A DNA stretch of 64,000 nucleotides from Nocardia sp. BSTN01 (lineage in GTDB: Bacteria; Actinomycetota; Actinomycetes; Mycobacteriales; Mycobacteriaceae), in contig NZ_JADKYP010000032.1 of the NCBI RefSeq assembly GCF_015354405.1, positions 17,753 through 81,752 on the forward strand, written 5' to 3'. The stretch's first letter is position 1. Every line of letters starts with the position of its first letter. The position numbers and the translations under genes were made by a program. Below are positions 36,639-45,312 of this stretch, piece after piece. Under the pieces are notes generated by a model that made no database searches, was not told the origin of the DNA, and saw only the letters and a program-made list of their open reading frames with translations.

Positions 36639-38174
36639 TCAGCGTCCGGCCATATCCAGCGCGGCCAGATGGCTGAACAGCACCGACGCTCCGATCGGAT
36701 TGCCGCCGCCGGGGTAGACGGTGCCGCTCACCGCGGCCATGGTGTTGCCCGCGGCGTACAACCCGGGAATCGGTGTGCCGGATTCGTTCAGCACCCGCGC
36801 GGCCGTATCGGTGCGCAAACCGCCCTTGGTACCCAGATCGGAGATGCCGAAGGCCGCGGCGTGGAAAGGTCCCTTCCGAATCGGCACCAGCGGTGACCTG
36901 CCCTCCGAGAAGGCGCGGTCGTAGGCCTCGTCACCGCGGCCGAAATCCTCGTCGACGCCGCGGTCGGCGAAGCCGTTGAACCGGTCCACGGTGTCGGCCA
37001 GCGCCTGCGCCGGAATGCCGATCTGCTCGGCGAGTTCGTCCAGGGTCGCCGCACTGTGCCGCAGCCCCGCGCGCACGTACTCCTCGTGATCGACCATCGG
37101 GACGTTGCTGGCCTGCACCGGTGGCACCGGGCCGGCGCTGTCGTCGTAGATCATCCAGAACGGCAGCGTCATCGCACCCTCGTCCAGGCGCGTGATGATG
37201 TCGCGGCCCAGCCGGTCGTAGGGTGCGGATTCGTTGACGAAACGCTGCCCCGCCCCGTCGACGAAGATGCCTCCGGTGAACCACAGCGCGAAGGCCGCAC
37301 GGCCGTCGGGATGGATCATTCCCGGCGACCACCACGCCTGATCCATCAGATCGGTATCGGCGCCGACCGCCATCCCGGCCTCGTGCGCCTTGCCCTGATT
37401 TCCCCAGGGCCCCATGGTGTCGCGAGCCTCGCCGGGGACGCCGAAGCGCCGGCGCAGGTCGTCGTTGCCTTCGAAACCGCCGGCCGCCAGCAGAACTCCC
37501 TTGCGGGCCCGGATCGCGATCCGCGTGCCCTCACGTTCCACGATCGCGCCGACCACCGCGCCGTCCTCGGTGACCAGGTCGACGAGCGGGGTGTTCAGCC
37601 GCAACGAGACGTCGGGAAACTTCGACAGCGCGAGCAGGAACCGCCCCACCAGGGCGCGGCCGCCGATCAGATACTTCGGCTGCGGCTCGCCCAGCCGGTC
37701 GGTGCCCAGCGGGCCGCGCACGGCGGTGGCGAGGTCCCCGAGAGTCGCGGCGGGCAGCGGTGCGGGAACGATATGCCGCTTACCGTCGGTGCGAGCCTTG
37801 GGCGCCGCGCCGAAATAATCCGGCCACGGGAACATCTGGAATTCGAAACTGTCGTCGCTCTCCAGGTATTCGATCACCCGGGCGCCGTTGTGGATATAGG
37901 TCTCCTGCAGGTCGGCGGGCGTCCGATCGCCCACGACCGCGCGGAAATAGGTGAGCGCGTCCTCGAGGGTGTCGTCCACCCCGGCCCGTTGCAGCACCGG
38001 ATTGCACGGAAACCACACTCCGCCGCCGCCGGAATACGAGGTGGTGCCGCCGAACTTCTCGGTCGCCTCCACCACGGCCACCGAAAGTCCTTCCCGCGCC
38101 GCGGTATAGGCGCCGGCCAAGCCGCCACCCGAACCCGCGACCAGTACATCGACTTCTTCGTTCCAGTCCGTCAC
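36639..38174 (-). CDS. FAD-binding dehydrogenase, 3-ketosteroid-delta1-dehydrogenase-like
   Basis: A 511-residue flavoprotein of the fumarate-reductase/KstD family. VDVLVAGSGGGLAGAYTAAREGLSVAVVEA is the FAD site, FGGTTSYSGGGGVWFP is the GGT(T/S) motif conserved in KstD-type enzymes, and LYAAGNTMAAVSGTVYPGGGNPIGASVLFSHLAAL closes the domain. The family oxidises 3-ketosteroids or related compounds at C1-C2, and steroid use is common in nocardioform bacteria, but no other steroid gene is here. The start is GTG 38174 with GGGAG upstream; longer frames have no support. It faces the MFS exporter across a region with a palindrome. Confidence 0.86.
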   Translation of the reverse strand: MTDWNEEVDVLVAGSGGGLAGAYTAAREGLSVAVVEATEKFGGTTSYSGGGGVWFPCNPVLQRAGVDDTLEDALTYFRAVVGDRTPADLQETYIHNGARVIEYLESDDSFEFQMFPWPDYFGAAPKARTDGKRHIVPAPLPAATLGDLATAVRGPLGTDRLGEPQPKYLIGGRALVGRFLLALSKFPDVSLRLNTPLVDLVTEDGAVVGAIVEREGTRIAIRARKGVLLAAGGFEGNDDLRRRFGVPGEARDTMGPWGNQGKAHEAGMAVGADTDLMDQAWWSPGMIHPDGRAAFALWFTGGIFVDGAGQRFVNESAPYDRLGRDIITRLDEGAMTLPFWMIYDDSAGPVPPVQASNVPMVDHEEYVRAGLRHSAATLDELAEQIGIPAQALADTVDRFNGFADRGVDEDFGRGDEAYDRAFSEGRSPLVPIRKGPFHAAAFGISDLGTKGGLRTDTAARVLNESGTPIPGLYAAGNTMAAVSGTVYPGGGNPIGASVLFSHLAALDMAGR

Positions 38175-38290
38175 CGCACACTCCCAGCACTCGTCTGTGC
38201 TCACGGTAAGCGTTCGGCGCCCCTGCGTCACCGAAGATCCCGATGGGCAGGAACCCGGTGGCCACAGCCGCCGATCCGTGCCACCGCGAC

Positions 38291-38305
38291 ACAACCGGCG
38301 GTTGT
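38291..38305. promoter_or_regulatory. Palindrome between KstD-like gene and MFS gene
   Basis: ACAACCG-G-CGGTTGT is perfect, and a third half-site CGGTTGT lies 14 bp further on at 38320-38326. This looks like an operator for a dimeric repressor controlling both divergent genes. Confidence 0.5.
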
Positions 38306-38363
38306 GGCCGCCCGCGTGTCGGTTGTTTGCGGGCCGCCCGGGCCGATTGCTTCGATCTCCTCG

Positions 38364-39626
38364 ATGATGAATCGTTCGCTGGGCACCCCGTTCACCCGGC
38401 TCTGGTCCGCCTACGCGGTGAGCACCTTCGGCACCTGCCTGGCTCTGGATGCGCTACCCCTGATCGGGATACGCGTGCTGCACGTCGGACCGGGCGCGGT
38501 TTCGGCACTGGCCGCCGCCGGACTGGCGGTCGGCGTGGTGCTCGCCCTGCCGCTCGGCCCCTGGGTCGAGTACCGGCGGAAACGTCCGGTGATGGTCGGG
38601 ACCGATCTGCTGCGCTTCGCCGCCATGCTGAGTATTCCGGTCGCCTTCGCCTTCGGCGTGCTCGGTTACGCGCAACTGCTCATCGTCTCCGTCGTGGTGG
38701 CCGCGGCCGATATCGCCTTCCGCGCGGCGAGCGGCGCCTACCTGAAAAGCGTTGTCTCGCAGGAGGATCTACTCGCCGCCAACGGCAGATTCGAATCCAC
38801 CACCTGGACCGCGACCGCACTGGGACCGCCGCTGGGCGGTACAGCGATCGGGTTGTTCGGTCCGGTCACGACCGTCCTCGCGGACGCGTGCAGCTATCTG
38901 CTGTCCGCCGCGGCGCTCGGCTCGATCCGCGCCGACGAACCACGTCCGGATCGCGGGAAGGTCGGGCGCACCCGCGCCGCCGATCTGTTCGCGGGCTGGC
39001 GCTATCTGCTGGCCCATCCCGGTCTGCGGCCGCTGTTTCTCAACTCCGTCGCCGTGAACGGGCTCATCATGGCGACCGCGCCGGTGCTGACCGTGCTGAT
39101 GCTCGGCCGCCTCGGCTTTCCGACCTGGCAGTACGGGCTGGCATTCGGAATCCCCTGCCTGGCGGGCCTGCTCGGCTCCCGGCTGTCGCCGCGACTGGTC
39201 CGCCGGTACGGGGAACGTCGGATCGTCCTGGTCGCCGGCACGCTGCGGGCCTGCTGGCCGATCGGATTGGTGGGGATCACCGCGGGGCTCGGTGGTCTGG
39301 TGCTGGTGATCGTCGTCGAGGCCGGTCTCATCGCGAGCATCGGGATCTTCAATCCGGTGATGGCGACCTACCGCCTGCAGCGCACGGATCCGGGAGTGGT
39401 GGCACGCATGCTGACCGCCTGGTCGATCACCGGAAAGGCCACCACCGCGATACTGACCGCGCTCTGGGGCGTGCTGGCGCAGCTCACCGGCCCGCGCACC
39501 GCACTCGGCGTCGCGGGTGCGCTGTTGCTGGCCACGCCGTTGCTGCTGTTCCGAGGCGGATATGTCGACGTGGACGCCGCGGTGGAATCGCCGCATCCGG
39601 CGCCGGAGCCGATGCGGCAGGGCTGA
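38364..39626 (+). CDS. MFS transporter
   Basis: Major facilitator superfamily exporter of 420 residues with about 12 helices (first LWSAYAVSTFGTCLALDALPLI; a basic loop YRRKRPVMVGTD between helices 2 and 3; ARMLTAWSITGKATTAILTALWGVL late). The general layout fits the MFS_3/EntS-like exporter subgroup. Either of two tandem ATGs (38364, 38367) could be used. It is divergent from the KstD-like gene. The substrate is unknown. Confidence 0.88.
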   Translation: MMNRSLGTPFTRLWSAYAVSTFGTCLALDALPLIGIRVLHVGPGAVSALAAAGLAVGVVLALPLGPWVEYRRKRPVMVGTDLLRFAAMLSIPVAFAFGVLGYAQLLIVSVVVAAADIAFRAASGAYLKSVVSQEDLLAANGRFESTTWTATALGPPLGGTAIGLFGPVTTVLADACSYLLSAAALGSIRADEPRPDRGKVGRTRAADLFAGWRYLLAHPGLRPLFLNSVAVNGLIMATAPVLTVLMLGRLGFPTWQYGLAFGIPCLAGLLGSRLSPRLVRRYGERRIVLVAGTLRACWPIGLVGITAGLGGLVLVIVVEAGLIASIGIFNPVMATYRLQRTDPGVVARMLTAWSITGKATTAILTALWGVLAQLTGPRTALGVAGALLLATPLLLFRGGYVDVDAAVESPHPAPEPMRQG

Positions 39627-39680
39627 CCGGCGATCCGAGTGACCAGCGCCACAGTGCCGTGCCGCTGTTCGGCGCCTAAA

Positions 39681-39696
39681 TTCGTTAATTAGCGAA
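39681..39696. promoter_or_regulatory. ArsR-type operator palindrome
   Basis: TTCGtTAATTAgCGAA, a 16-bp palindrome with one mismatched pair, 10 bp upstream of the ArsR gene. The AT-rich centre flanked by TTCG/CGAA is the usual look of ArsR/SmtB operators. Confidence 0.6.
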
Positions 39697-39706
39697 ATGC
39701 CGAAGG

Positions 39707-40072
39707 ATGGTGGATGTGCGCGACAGCGGATCGGTTCGCGTGGAAGACCTCGCCGAGCTGAACGAGGCCGAATGCGAGATGCTCGAGGAATGCAAGGCCC
39801 TGGCCAACCGGACCAGGCTGCAGATCCTGCACTGGCTCAAGGAGCCGCACGCGAATTTCGCTGAGCTGGACGAGGATTCGGCCGAACTCGGTGTATGTGT
39901 CGGACTGATCCAGCGGCGGGCCGGAACATCGGCCTCGACCATCTCGGCCCATCTGGCGGTGCTGCAGCGCGCGGGATTCCTCATCGCCACCCGGCGCGGG
40001 CAGTGGACCTACTACCGCCGCGACGAGGCCCGCATCCGGCACTTCACCGACCGACTACACCGCGTGCTCTGA
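39707..40072 (+). CDS. ArsR-family transcriptional regulator
   Basis: A 121-residue winged-helix regulator: [20 protein letters not shown] is the N-terminal core, and [34 protein letters not shown] the recognition helix and wing. No CxC metal-binding motif (ELCVC-type) is visible, though one Cys occurs in [10 protein letters not shown], so it may sense a non-metal signal. The ATG is close downstream of the operator palindrome, predicting autorepression. The flavin monooxygenase begins 32 bp after its stop and is probably co-transcribed. Confidence 0.88.
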   Translation: MVDVRDSGSVRVEDLAELNEAECEMLEECKALANRTRLQILHWLKEPHANFAELDEDSAELGVCVGLIQRRAGTSASTISAHLAVLQRAGFLIATRRGQWTYYRRDEARIRHFTDRLHRVL

Positions 40073-40104
40073 GCCACGCACCCCGAGTACGAAAGGCAGC
40101 GACC

Positions 40105-41124
40105 ATGCCTACCGCGACTGTGCCCACCGCCCTGTCCATCCTCGACCTGGCGTCGGTGGCACCCGGCGCGACCGCGCGCGAGAGCTTCGCCAACAGCGTC
40201 GCCCTCGCCCAGGCCGCCGAGCGCAGCGGATATCGGCGCGTCTGGTACGCCGAACACCACAACATGCGCTCGATCGCGTCGAGTGCCACCAGTGTGCTCA
40301 TCGGCCACGTCGCCGAACACACCGAGACCATCCGGCTCGGCGCGGGCGGCATCATGCTGCCCAACCATTCCCCGCTGGTCATCGCCGAACAGTTCGGCAC
40401 CCTCGAAACGCTCTTTCCCGGCCGCATCGATCTCGGCCTCGGCCGCGCGCCCGGCAGCGATCAGAAGACGATGCTCGCCCTGCGCCGCGATCCGCACTCG
40501 GCCGACTCGTTCCCGCAGGACGTCCTCGAACTGCAGGGATATCTGAGCGGGCAGTCGCGCATTCCCGGTGTGCAGGCGGTGCCGCGCGCGGAAGGCATCG
40601 TGCCGCTCTACATTCTGGGTTCCTCGCTGTTCGGCGCACAGCTCGCGGCGCATCTCGGCCTGCCGTACGCCTTCGCCTCGCACTTCGCGCCGGATGCGCT
40701 CCGCCAGGCGGTGGAGGTCTATCGCGAGAAGTTCCACGCCTCGGAACAACTCGCCGAACCGTATGTGATGGCCGGCATCAACGTCTTCGCCGCCGAGACC
40801 CGCGACGAGGCGATCGAGCAGAAGACCGTCTCCTACCGGGCCCGCGCCCGCATGATGATCTCCCGGGGCGCCGGCACGGCAACCTTCACCGACGCGGAGA
40901 TCGACGCCTTCCTCGCCTCGCCCAACGGAGCCCAGCTGGCCTCGATGACGCGCTACACCGCCGCCGGCACTCCGGACGAAGTACGCGACCATCTCGACGA
41001 ATTCGCCACCTCGATCGGCGCCGACGAGCTGATCCTCGTCCACCACGCCACCGATATCGCCGATCGGGTCCGATCCGTCGAACTGACCGCGGCCGCGATG
41101 CGCACCGAGCGAGCGGCCAACTGA
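40105..41124 (+). CDS. Luciferase-like (LLM class) flavin-dependent oxidoreductase
   Basis: A 339-residue TIM-barrel LLM protein. [72 protein letters not shown] contains the classic LLM core with the flavin-phosphate region. The start [18 protein letters not shown] fits the MsnO8-type subgroup. It uses reduced FMN/F420 and oxygen; the substrate is open. It is co-directional with the ArsR regulator and ends at a strong terminator. Confidence 0.9.
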   Translation: MPTATVPTALSILDLASVAPGATARESFANSVALAQAAERSGYRRVWYAEHHNMRSIASSATSVLIGHVAEHTETIRLGAGGIMLPNHSPLVIAEQFGTLETLFPGRIDLGLGRAPGSDQKTMLALRRDPHSADSFPQDVLELQGYLSGQSRIPGVQAVPRAEGIVPLYILGSSLFGAQLAAHLGLPYAFASHFAPDALRQAVEVYREKFHASEQLAEPYVMAGINVFAAETRDEAIEQKTVSYRARARMMISRGAGTATFTDAEIDAFLASPNGAQLASMTRYTAAGTPDEVRDHLDEFATSIGADELILVHHATDIADRVRSVELTAAAMRTERAAN

Positions 41125-41125
41125 A

Positions 41126-41159
41126 AACGGCCGGGCCCGTCGCTACGGGCCCGGCCGTT
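41126..41159 (+). terminator. Strong hairpin between convergent genes
   Basis: A 15-bp perfect stem (AACGGCCGGGCCCGT and complement) with loop CGCT, beginning just after the LLM stop, GC-rich with only two trailing T. Confidence 0.8.
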
Positions 41160-41194
41160 GCCGGCTCACCTGCGGTGATCACCGCCGCGGTCGT

Positions 41195-42865
41195 CTACTT
41201 CGTGGCCGTCGTGGTCGGTGCCGCCGACGTGGTGGTGGTCGGCTGCGTCGTCGTCGGCGCGGTCGTCGTCGGCTGGGTCGTGGTCGGTGCCGTGGTCTCG
41301 ACCGGGGCCGCGACCTGGGTGCGAGCCGGCGGTTCCGCCGGTGCGACGGTCGTGGTCGTGGTGGCCGGTGCCGGCGTCGTGGTGGTCGGCGCCGTGCCGG
41401 TGGTCGTCGGTGCCGGCTGGGTGGTGGTGGCCGCGGGGCTCGTCGTGGTGGCCGCCTTGGCGTCGGCCGTCTTGCTGTCCTGGACGGTCTTGTACGCCGC
41501 CTGGACGTCGGCCTGGGTCGGCTGCGACTTGGTGTCGATCTGCTGACCCGCCTGCGCTTGCTGCGCCAGGTGGGTGAGCCACGCCGCCGCATATTCCGCC
41601 GAGCTCATCGGCTTGCCGTTCGCGGCGTCGGAATCGCGCCAGTAATCGAAGTGGTGGCCGGTGCCGTTGGGGCCCAGGGTCAGCTGGTACGGATCACTCA
41701 TGATCACCGGAATCGTGTTCTGGTTGGTGACGATCAGGCCGATGATCTCGTTGAGAACCTTCTGCGGCAGATAGGCCAGCGGCGCCATCTGCTCGGTCGA
41801 AATCGACTGTGCCGGAGCGGGTGCGGGCGGATTGTCGCCCGGCTTGTAGCCCGGTTCGGACACCTTCAGCAACACCTGCAGGAAGGTTTCGTTACTGGCC
41901 ATCCAATTCGGCTGCGACGCGATGTAGGAGAAGGCGTTCATCGCGATCCGGCCGAGTGTGACCGCCACGTCCTGACCCGTCGCGGGCGTGAGCCCCTCGT
42001 TCTGCAAGTTGTCGACGTTCAATTGCCGGCCCACGTTCGCGGCCAGCTGCAGCAGTGAGATGTTCTGCGGCGCGGCACAAGTGAGGTCGCCTTCGGAGCA
42101 GAACGAGGCAACCTTGCCGTTCAGCGCCCCGAAGTCGCCGGCCTGGTCCGGCAGCGCGCCCTGCCCGGAGATCGGCTTGTTGCCGTTCTGGTAGTTCTGA
42201 CCGAAGCCGTCGGGATGGTTCGGGTCCTGGGCGCCGGGGAAGGGGCCGTCACCCGCGGTGCGACCGGCATCGGCCAGAATCACCACGCCCAGAACGCTTT
42301 TCGGGTCGACGACATCGTATTTGCCGTCGGCGCCGGGCTCGTCGTGGCCGATGCCCATGGCCACGCGGCGCGCGACGTCGGCGCCCTCGCTGTAACCGAC
42401 GATGGAGAACTTGGTGTCGGGGCAGGCCTGCGCGATGTCGTGCATGACCTTCTCGGCGTTGGCCACACCGGTGTCGACAGCCTGCTCGTAGGTGCTCATA
42501 TTCGCCGGATACGCGATGTACACCGCGGCGTAGGAACCCGGATCCACCTTGTCGGCGGGTGCGTTGACCACCGGATCGACCCAGTGGCTGCTGTAGTCAC
42601 CCGACAGCGCCGCCGGCAGCGCGTTGCCGTTCGCGTCGACCAGCATGGCCGTCTTGTTCGGGTCCGGGCTGTCGTTGCGACCGGCCACCGAGATGGTCAC
42701 CATGTCATGACATTCGGTGACCGACGAGGTGAGCCGCGTATCGCGGGTCTCGGGCGTCGCCATCAGGCCCCACGAGGCCGCGACAATGGCCGCCACCCCC
42801 AAAACTGCTGGTCCGGCGGCCGCGGAGGCGATGCGGTGCCGTTTGATGAACTCGCGAAGAGCCAT
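41195..42865 (-). CDS. Cutinase-family hydrolase with long Thr/Pro-rich C-terminal tail
   Basis: Secreted or surface-anchored esterase of 556 residues. A basic N-terminus and a hydrophobic helix (ASAAAGPAVLGVAAIVAASWGL, about 13-34) form a signal or signal-anchor. The alpha/beta core has TKFSIVGYSEGADVARRVA with the catalytic Ser in GYSEG, later SFCSEGDLTC, and a late GHHFDYW His. The last 95 residues (from about 460) are almost entirely Thr, Pro, Ala and Gln, giving low-complexity DNA from 41195 to about 41480. Actinobacterial cutinases act on lipid or cell-envelope esters. The gene is divergent from the second XRE-cupin regulator, 254 bp away. Confidence 0.85.
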   Translation of the reverse strand: MALREFIKRHRIASAAAGPAVLGVAAIVAASWGLMATPETRDTRLTSSVTECHDMVTISVAGRNDSPDPNKTAMLVDANGNALPAALSGDYSSHWVDPVVNAPADKVDPGSYAAVYIAYPANMSTYEQAVDTGVANAEKVMHDIAQACPDTKFSIVGYSEGADVARRVAMGIGHDEPGADGKYDVVDPKSVLGVVILADAGRTAGDGPFPGAQDPNHPDGFGQNYQNGNKPISGQGALPDQAGDFGALNGKVASFCSEGDLTCAAPQNISLLQLAANVGRQLNVDNLQNEGLTPATGQDVAVTLGRIAMNAFSYIASQPNWMASNETFLQVLLKVSEPGYKPGDNPPAPAPAQSISTEQMAPLAYLPQKVLNEIIGLIVTNQNTIPVIMSDPYQLTLGPNGTGHHFDYWRDSDAANGKPMSSAEYAAAWLTHLAQQAQAGQQIDTKSQPTQADVQAAYKTVQDSKTADAKAATTTSPAATTTQPAPTTTGTAPTTTTPAPATTTTTVAPAEPPARTQVAAPVETTAPTTTQPTTTAPTTTQPTTTTSAAPTTTATK

Positions 42866-43072
42866 GTCCTGATCCCCAATTCGATCCGACAAGAAAGCGG
42901 GACAGGCCCCCCGACGGGCCGTGTGTGTCACGAGAGGTGTCGGGAACCGCGGGGCGAGCGTTACCAGCCGGAACAGTTCTGTGATCTGAACCGCGGCGTG
43001 TAAACGCGGAGGCCGGCCGCAGCGATAACGCGTTTTCCGCCCCACGGCGAGCACCGCCGCTTTGACGATCCG

Positions 43073-43086
43073 GCAAATTTCTTTGC
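43073..43086. promoter_or_regulatory. GCAAA-N4-TTTGC palindrome, operator candidate (second copy)
   Basis: GCAAATTTCTTTGC, identical arms and spacing to 36011-36024, 32 bp before the GTG of the paralogous XRE-cupin gene. Confidence 0.65.
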
Positions 43087-43118
43087 GTCGAGGACGGTGC
43101 ACTGGGCACGGTGAACGC

Positions 43119-43703
43119 GTGGACGACGGGTTCGAACCGGTAGTGGCGGCGCTGGGACCACGGCTGCGCGAGTTGCGCCGCCGCAGCGGCCGGACGCTGA
43201 CCGAGCTCTCCGCCGGGACAGCGATTCCGGTCAGCACCCTCTCGCGGCTCGAGTCGGGGCAGCGCAAACCCGGCCTCGAACAGTTGCTGGCCCTGGCCCG
43301 GGCCTACCGGATTCCGCTGGACGAACTGGTCGGCGCCCCGGCGAGCGGTGACCCCCGGGTCTATCCACAACCGTTCACACGCGACGGCATGACCGTCATC
43401 CCGCTGACTCGCAACCCTGGTGGGCTGCAGGTATTCCGCCAGATCCTGCCCGCCGGAGGCAGCCACCGCGAACCGGCACCGCGCTCGCACGAGGGCTACC
43501 ACTGGCTGTATGTGCTCGACGGCCGGTTGCGCGTGGTGCTCGGCGATCAGAACCTGGTTCTCGGTACCGGTGAGGTAGCCGAATTCGACACCCACCTCCC
43601 GCACTGGTTCGGCAATGCCGACACCCGCGCGGTCGAATTCCTCAGCATCCTCGGTCCGCAGGGCGAACGCTTTCACCTACGAGCGCGGTACCGCCCGAAC
43701 TGA
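43119..43703 (+). CDS. XRE-family regulator with C-terminal cupin domain (paralogue)
   Basis: A 194-residue protein with the same layout as the regulator at 36045: helix-turn-helix RLRELRRRSGRTLTELSAGTAIPVSTLSRLESG, then a cupin with HEGYHWLYVLDGRLRVVLGDQNLVL and LPHWFGNADTRAVEFLSILGPQGERFH. The start GTG 43119 is chosen because the product then begins DDGFEP and aligns with the MDDHLD start of the paralogue. It is upstream of an AraC gene and divergent from the cutinase. The shared palindrome implies autoregulation or cross-regulation. Confidence 0.87.
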   Translation: MDDGFEPVVAALGPRLRELRRRSGRTLTELSAGTAIPVSTLSRLESGQRKPGLEQLLALARAYRIPLDELVGAPASGDPRVYPQPFTRDGMTVIPLTRNPGGLQVFRQILPAGGSHREPAPRSHEGYHWLYVLDGRLRVVLGDQNLVLGTGEVAEFDTHLPHWFGNADTRAVEFLSILGPQGERFHLRARYRPN

Positions 43704-43749
43704 ATTCGCCACATCGGGCTGCCGCTACGAATCGCCGTACCATGGCGGC

Positions 43750-44640
43750 ATGCCTGTGCAGCCGGTGGTGCTGGCCGGTGCCGTGATGGACCTCGCGGTC
43801 CCGGCGCGGCGCGGTATGCCGGGCGTGAGTGTGGCCGGATTCCGGGGACGAGCCGGCGAAACGGTCGCCTTGCAGATGATCCCGTATCCGGCGCTGACGG
43901 TTTTCGTCGATTTCGGTGACGCGCTGGTAGTCGACGGTGTGAGCGGTGAGCGCACGGGCGGCCCCCTCGTGGTCGGTCTGCCCCGCGGCGCACTGCGGGG
44001 TTCGGGCCGCGCGGTCGACCTGCTGCAGATCCGGCTCTCTCCCGTGGTCGCCCACGCGGTGCTCGGCGCGGGTGCGGAACTGGACGGGATGGTGGTCGGG
44101 CTCGGCGAACTCTGGGGTGGCGATGCCGTGCGCATCCAGGAGCGACTGCGTGCCGCGCGGTCGTGGGATGCGCGCTTCGCTATCGCGCACGACGCACTCG
44201 CTCGGCGCCTCGCCACCGGCCCCCAGGTGGATCCGGAGGTCGAATTCGTCTGGCGCCGACTGACGCACAGTCGTGGCAGTGCCCGGATCGAACCACTGGC
44301 GGCCGAGATCGGCTGGAGCCGTCAGCGGCTGTGGTCGCGCTTCCGCGCCCAGATCGGGATCACGCCCAAACAGAGCGCGCGGCTGGTGCGGTTCGACCAC
44401 GTGGCCCATCGACTCGCCGCCGGGCACCGCCCCGCTCGGGTCGCCGCCGAAACCGGTTTCGTCGATCAGTCCCATCTCCATCGCGACATCGTCGACTTCG
44501 CCGGAATGACCACCTCTGCCGTCGCCGCCGCCCCGTGGCTCTCGGTCGACCACATCGCCTGGCCGCGAATGATGCCGGCGCCGCGCAGGCCGGGCGCCGG
44601 CACCGCTGTGGACTACCGTCGGTCAGCCACCGTGCGGTAG
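43750..44640 (+). CDS. AraC-family transcriptional regulator
   Basis: A 296-residue protein. The N-terminal 180 residues form a ligand-binding region. The C-terminal part contains the two helix-turn-helix segments: RIEPLAAEIGWSRQRLWSRFRAQIGITPKQSARLVRF and VAAETGFVDQSHLHRDIVDFAGMT. The GF-x2-QSHLxR motif is characteristic of AraC members. Its last 28 bp overlap the convergent GNAT gene. Confidence 0.88.
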   Translation: MPVQPVVLAGAVMDLAVPARRGMPGVSVAGFRGRAGETVALQMIPYPALTVFVDFGDALVVDGVSGERTGGPLVVGLPRGALRGSGRAVDLLQIRLSPVVAHAVLGAGAELDGMVVGLGELWGGDAVRIQERLRAARSWDARFAIAHDALARRLATGPQVDPEVEFVWRRLTHSRGSARIEPLAAEIGWSRQRLWSRFRAQIGITPKQSARLVRFDHVAHRLAAGHRPARVAAETGFVDQSHLHRDIVDFAGMTTSAVAAAPWLSVDHIAWPRMMPAPRRPGAGTAVDYRRSATVR

Positions 44641-45134
44641 CAAGCCAGGTGCTCACCTTCGGGGCCACGGCTCTCGCCCACCAGGCCGAATCCGGCCTTC
44701 TCCAATACCCGCACCGATGCGGGATTCGCCGACTCGACATTGGCGAAGACGGTGTGCACTTCCGGTGCGGTCAATGCGAATTCGGTCAAGGCTCGAGTCG
44801 CTTCCGCGGCGTAGCCTCGGCCCCGCCGCGTAGCTACGACGCCGTAGCCGATCTCGAGTTGCCCGTCATCGGGCGGCCAGAACAATCCGATCCCGCCGAC
44901 CACCAGCCCGGTGGCGCGTTCGATGATCAGTCGTTGCCCGTAGGGCTCCAGCCAGGCGGGGTGCTCAGCGAAGAGGGAGGCGATCACCCTGTCCCCCTCG
45001 GAGGGAAAATCTTCCGCCCAGTCGGCCTGCCGGTGGTCGTCGCGCACGGCGGCGGCTTCCGCACTGGTCCATGAACGCAGCACGAGACGGGTGGTGGTCA
45101 GACTTGCGGGATCGTTCGTGAGAATGCGAGACAC
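44613..45134 (-). CDS. GNAT-family N-acetyltransferase
   Basis: A 173-residue RimJ/RimL-like acetyltransferase: LTTTRLVLRSWTSAEAAAV, then YGVVATRRGRGYAAEATRALTEFAL with the acetyl-CoA R/Q-x-x-G-x-G/A loop (RRGRGYA), then VFANVESANPASVRVLEKAGFGLVGES. GTG 45134 is taken as the start because AAGGA sits 7 bases upstream; a longer frame to 45206 would add an unlikely Gly/Ser/Pro head. The substrate is unknown. Confidence 0.82.
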   Translation of the reverse strand: MSRILTNDPASLTTTRLVLRSWTSAEAAAVRDDHRQADWAEDFPSEGDRVIASLFAEHPAWLEPYGQRLIIERATGLVVGGIGLFWPPDDGQLEIGYGVVATRRGRGYAAEATRALTEFALTAPEVHTVFANVESANPASVRVLEKAGFGLVGESRGPEGEHLACYRTVADRR

Positions 45135-45312
45135 GTTCGGGTCCTTGTCATTCGAAGTGTGACCCGGCCCGCGCGTTTCACCCTCGGGCGGACCGGAAGA
45201 AGACATGCTGAAGACGGCTCGGGCCAGCCATATTCATCAACCTCCGAACGCGTACGTGAGTGGCCGATCATTCCGAGATTCGGCCACGAGTGTCGAAACC
45301 CTACGCTGCCCG

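Noticed and set aside
37056-38363. Upstream extension of the MFS transporter frame
   Set aside because: The extension is antisense to the KstD-like gene; the true start lies at the tandem ATGs at 38364.
41195-41480. Tandem-repeat or microsatellite locus
   Set aside because: The ACC/GTG-rich periodicity is explained by the Thr/Pro-rich tail of the cutinase-like protein.
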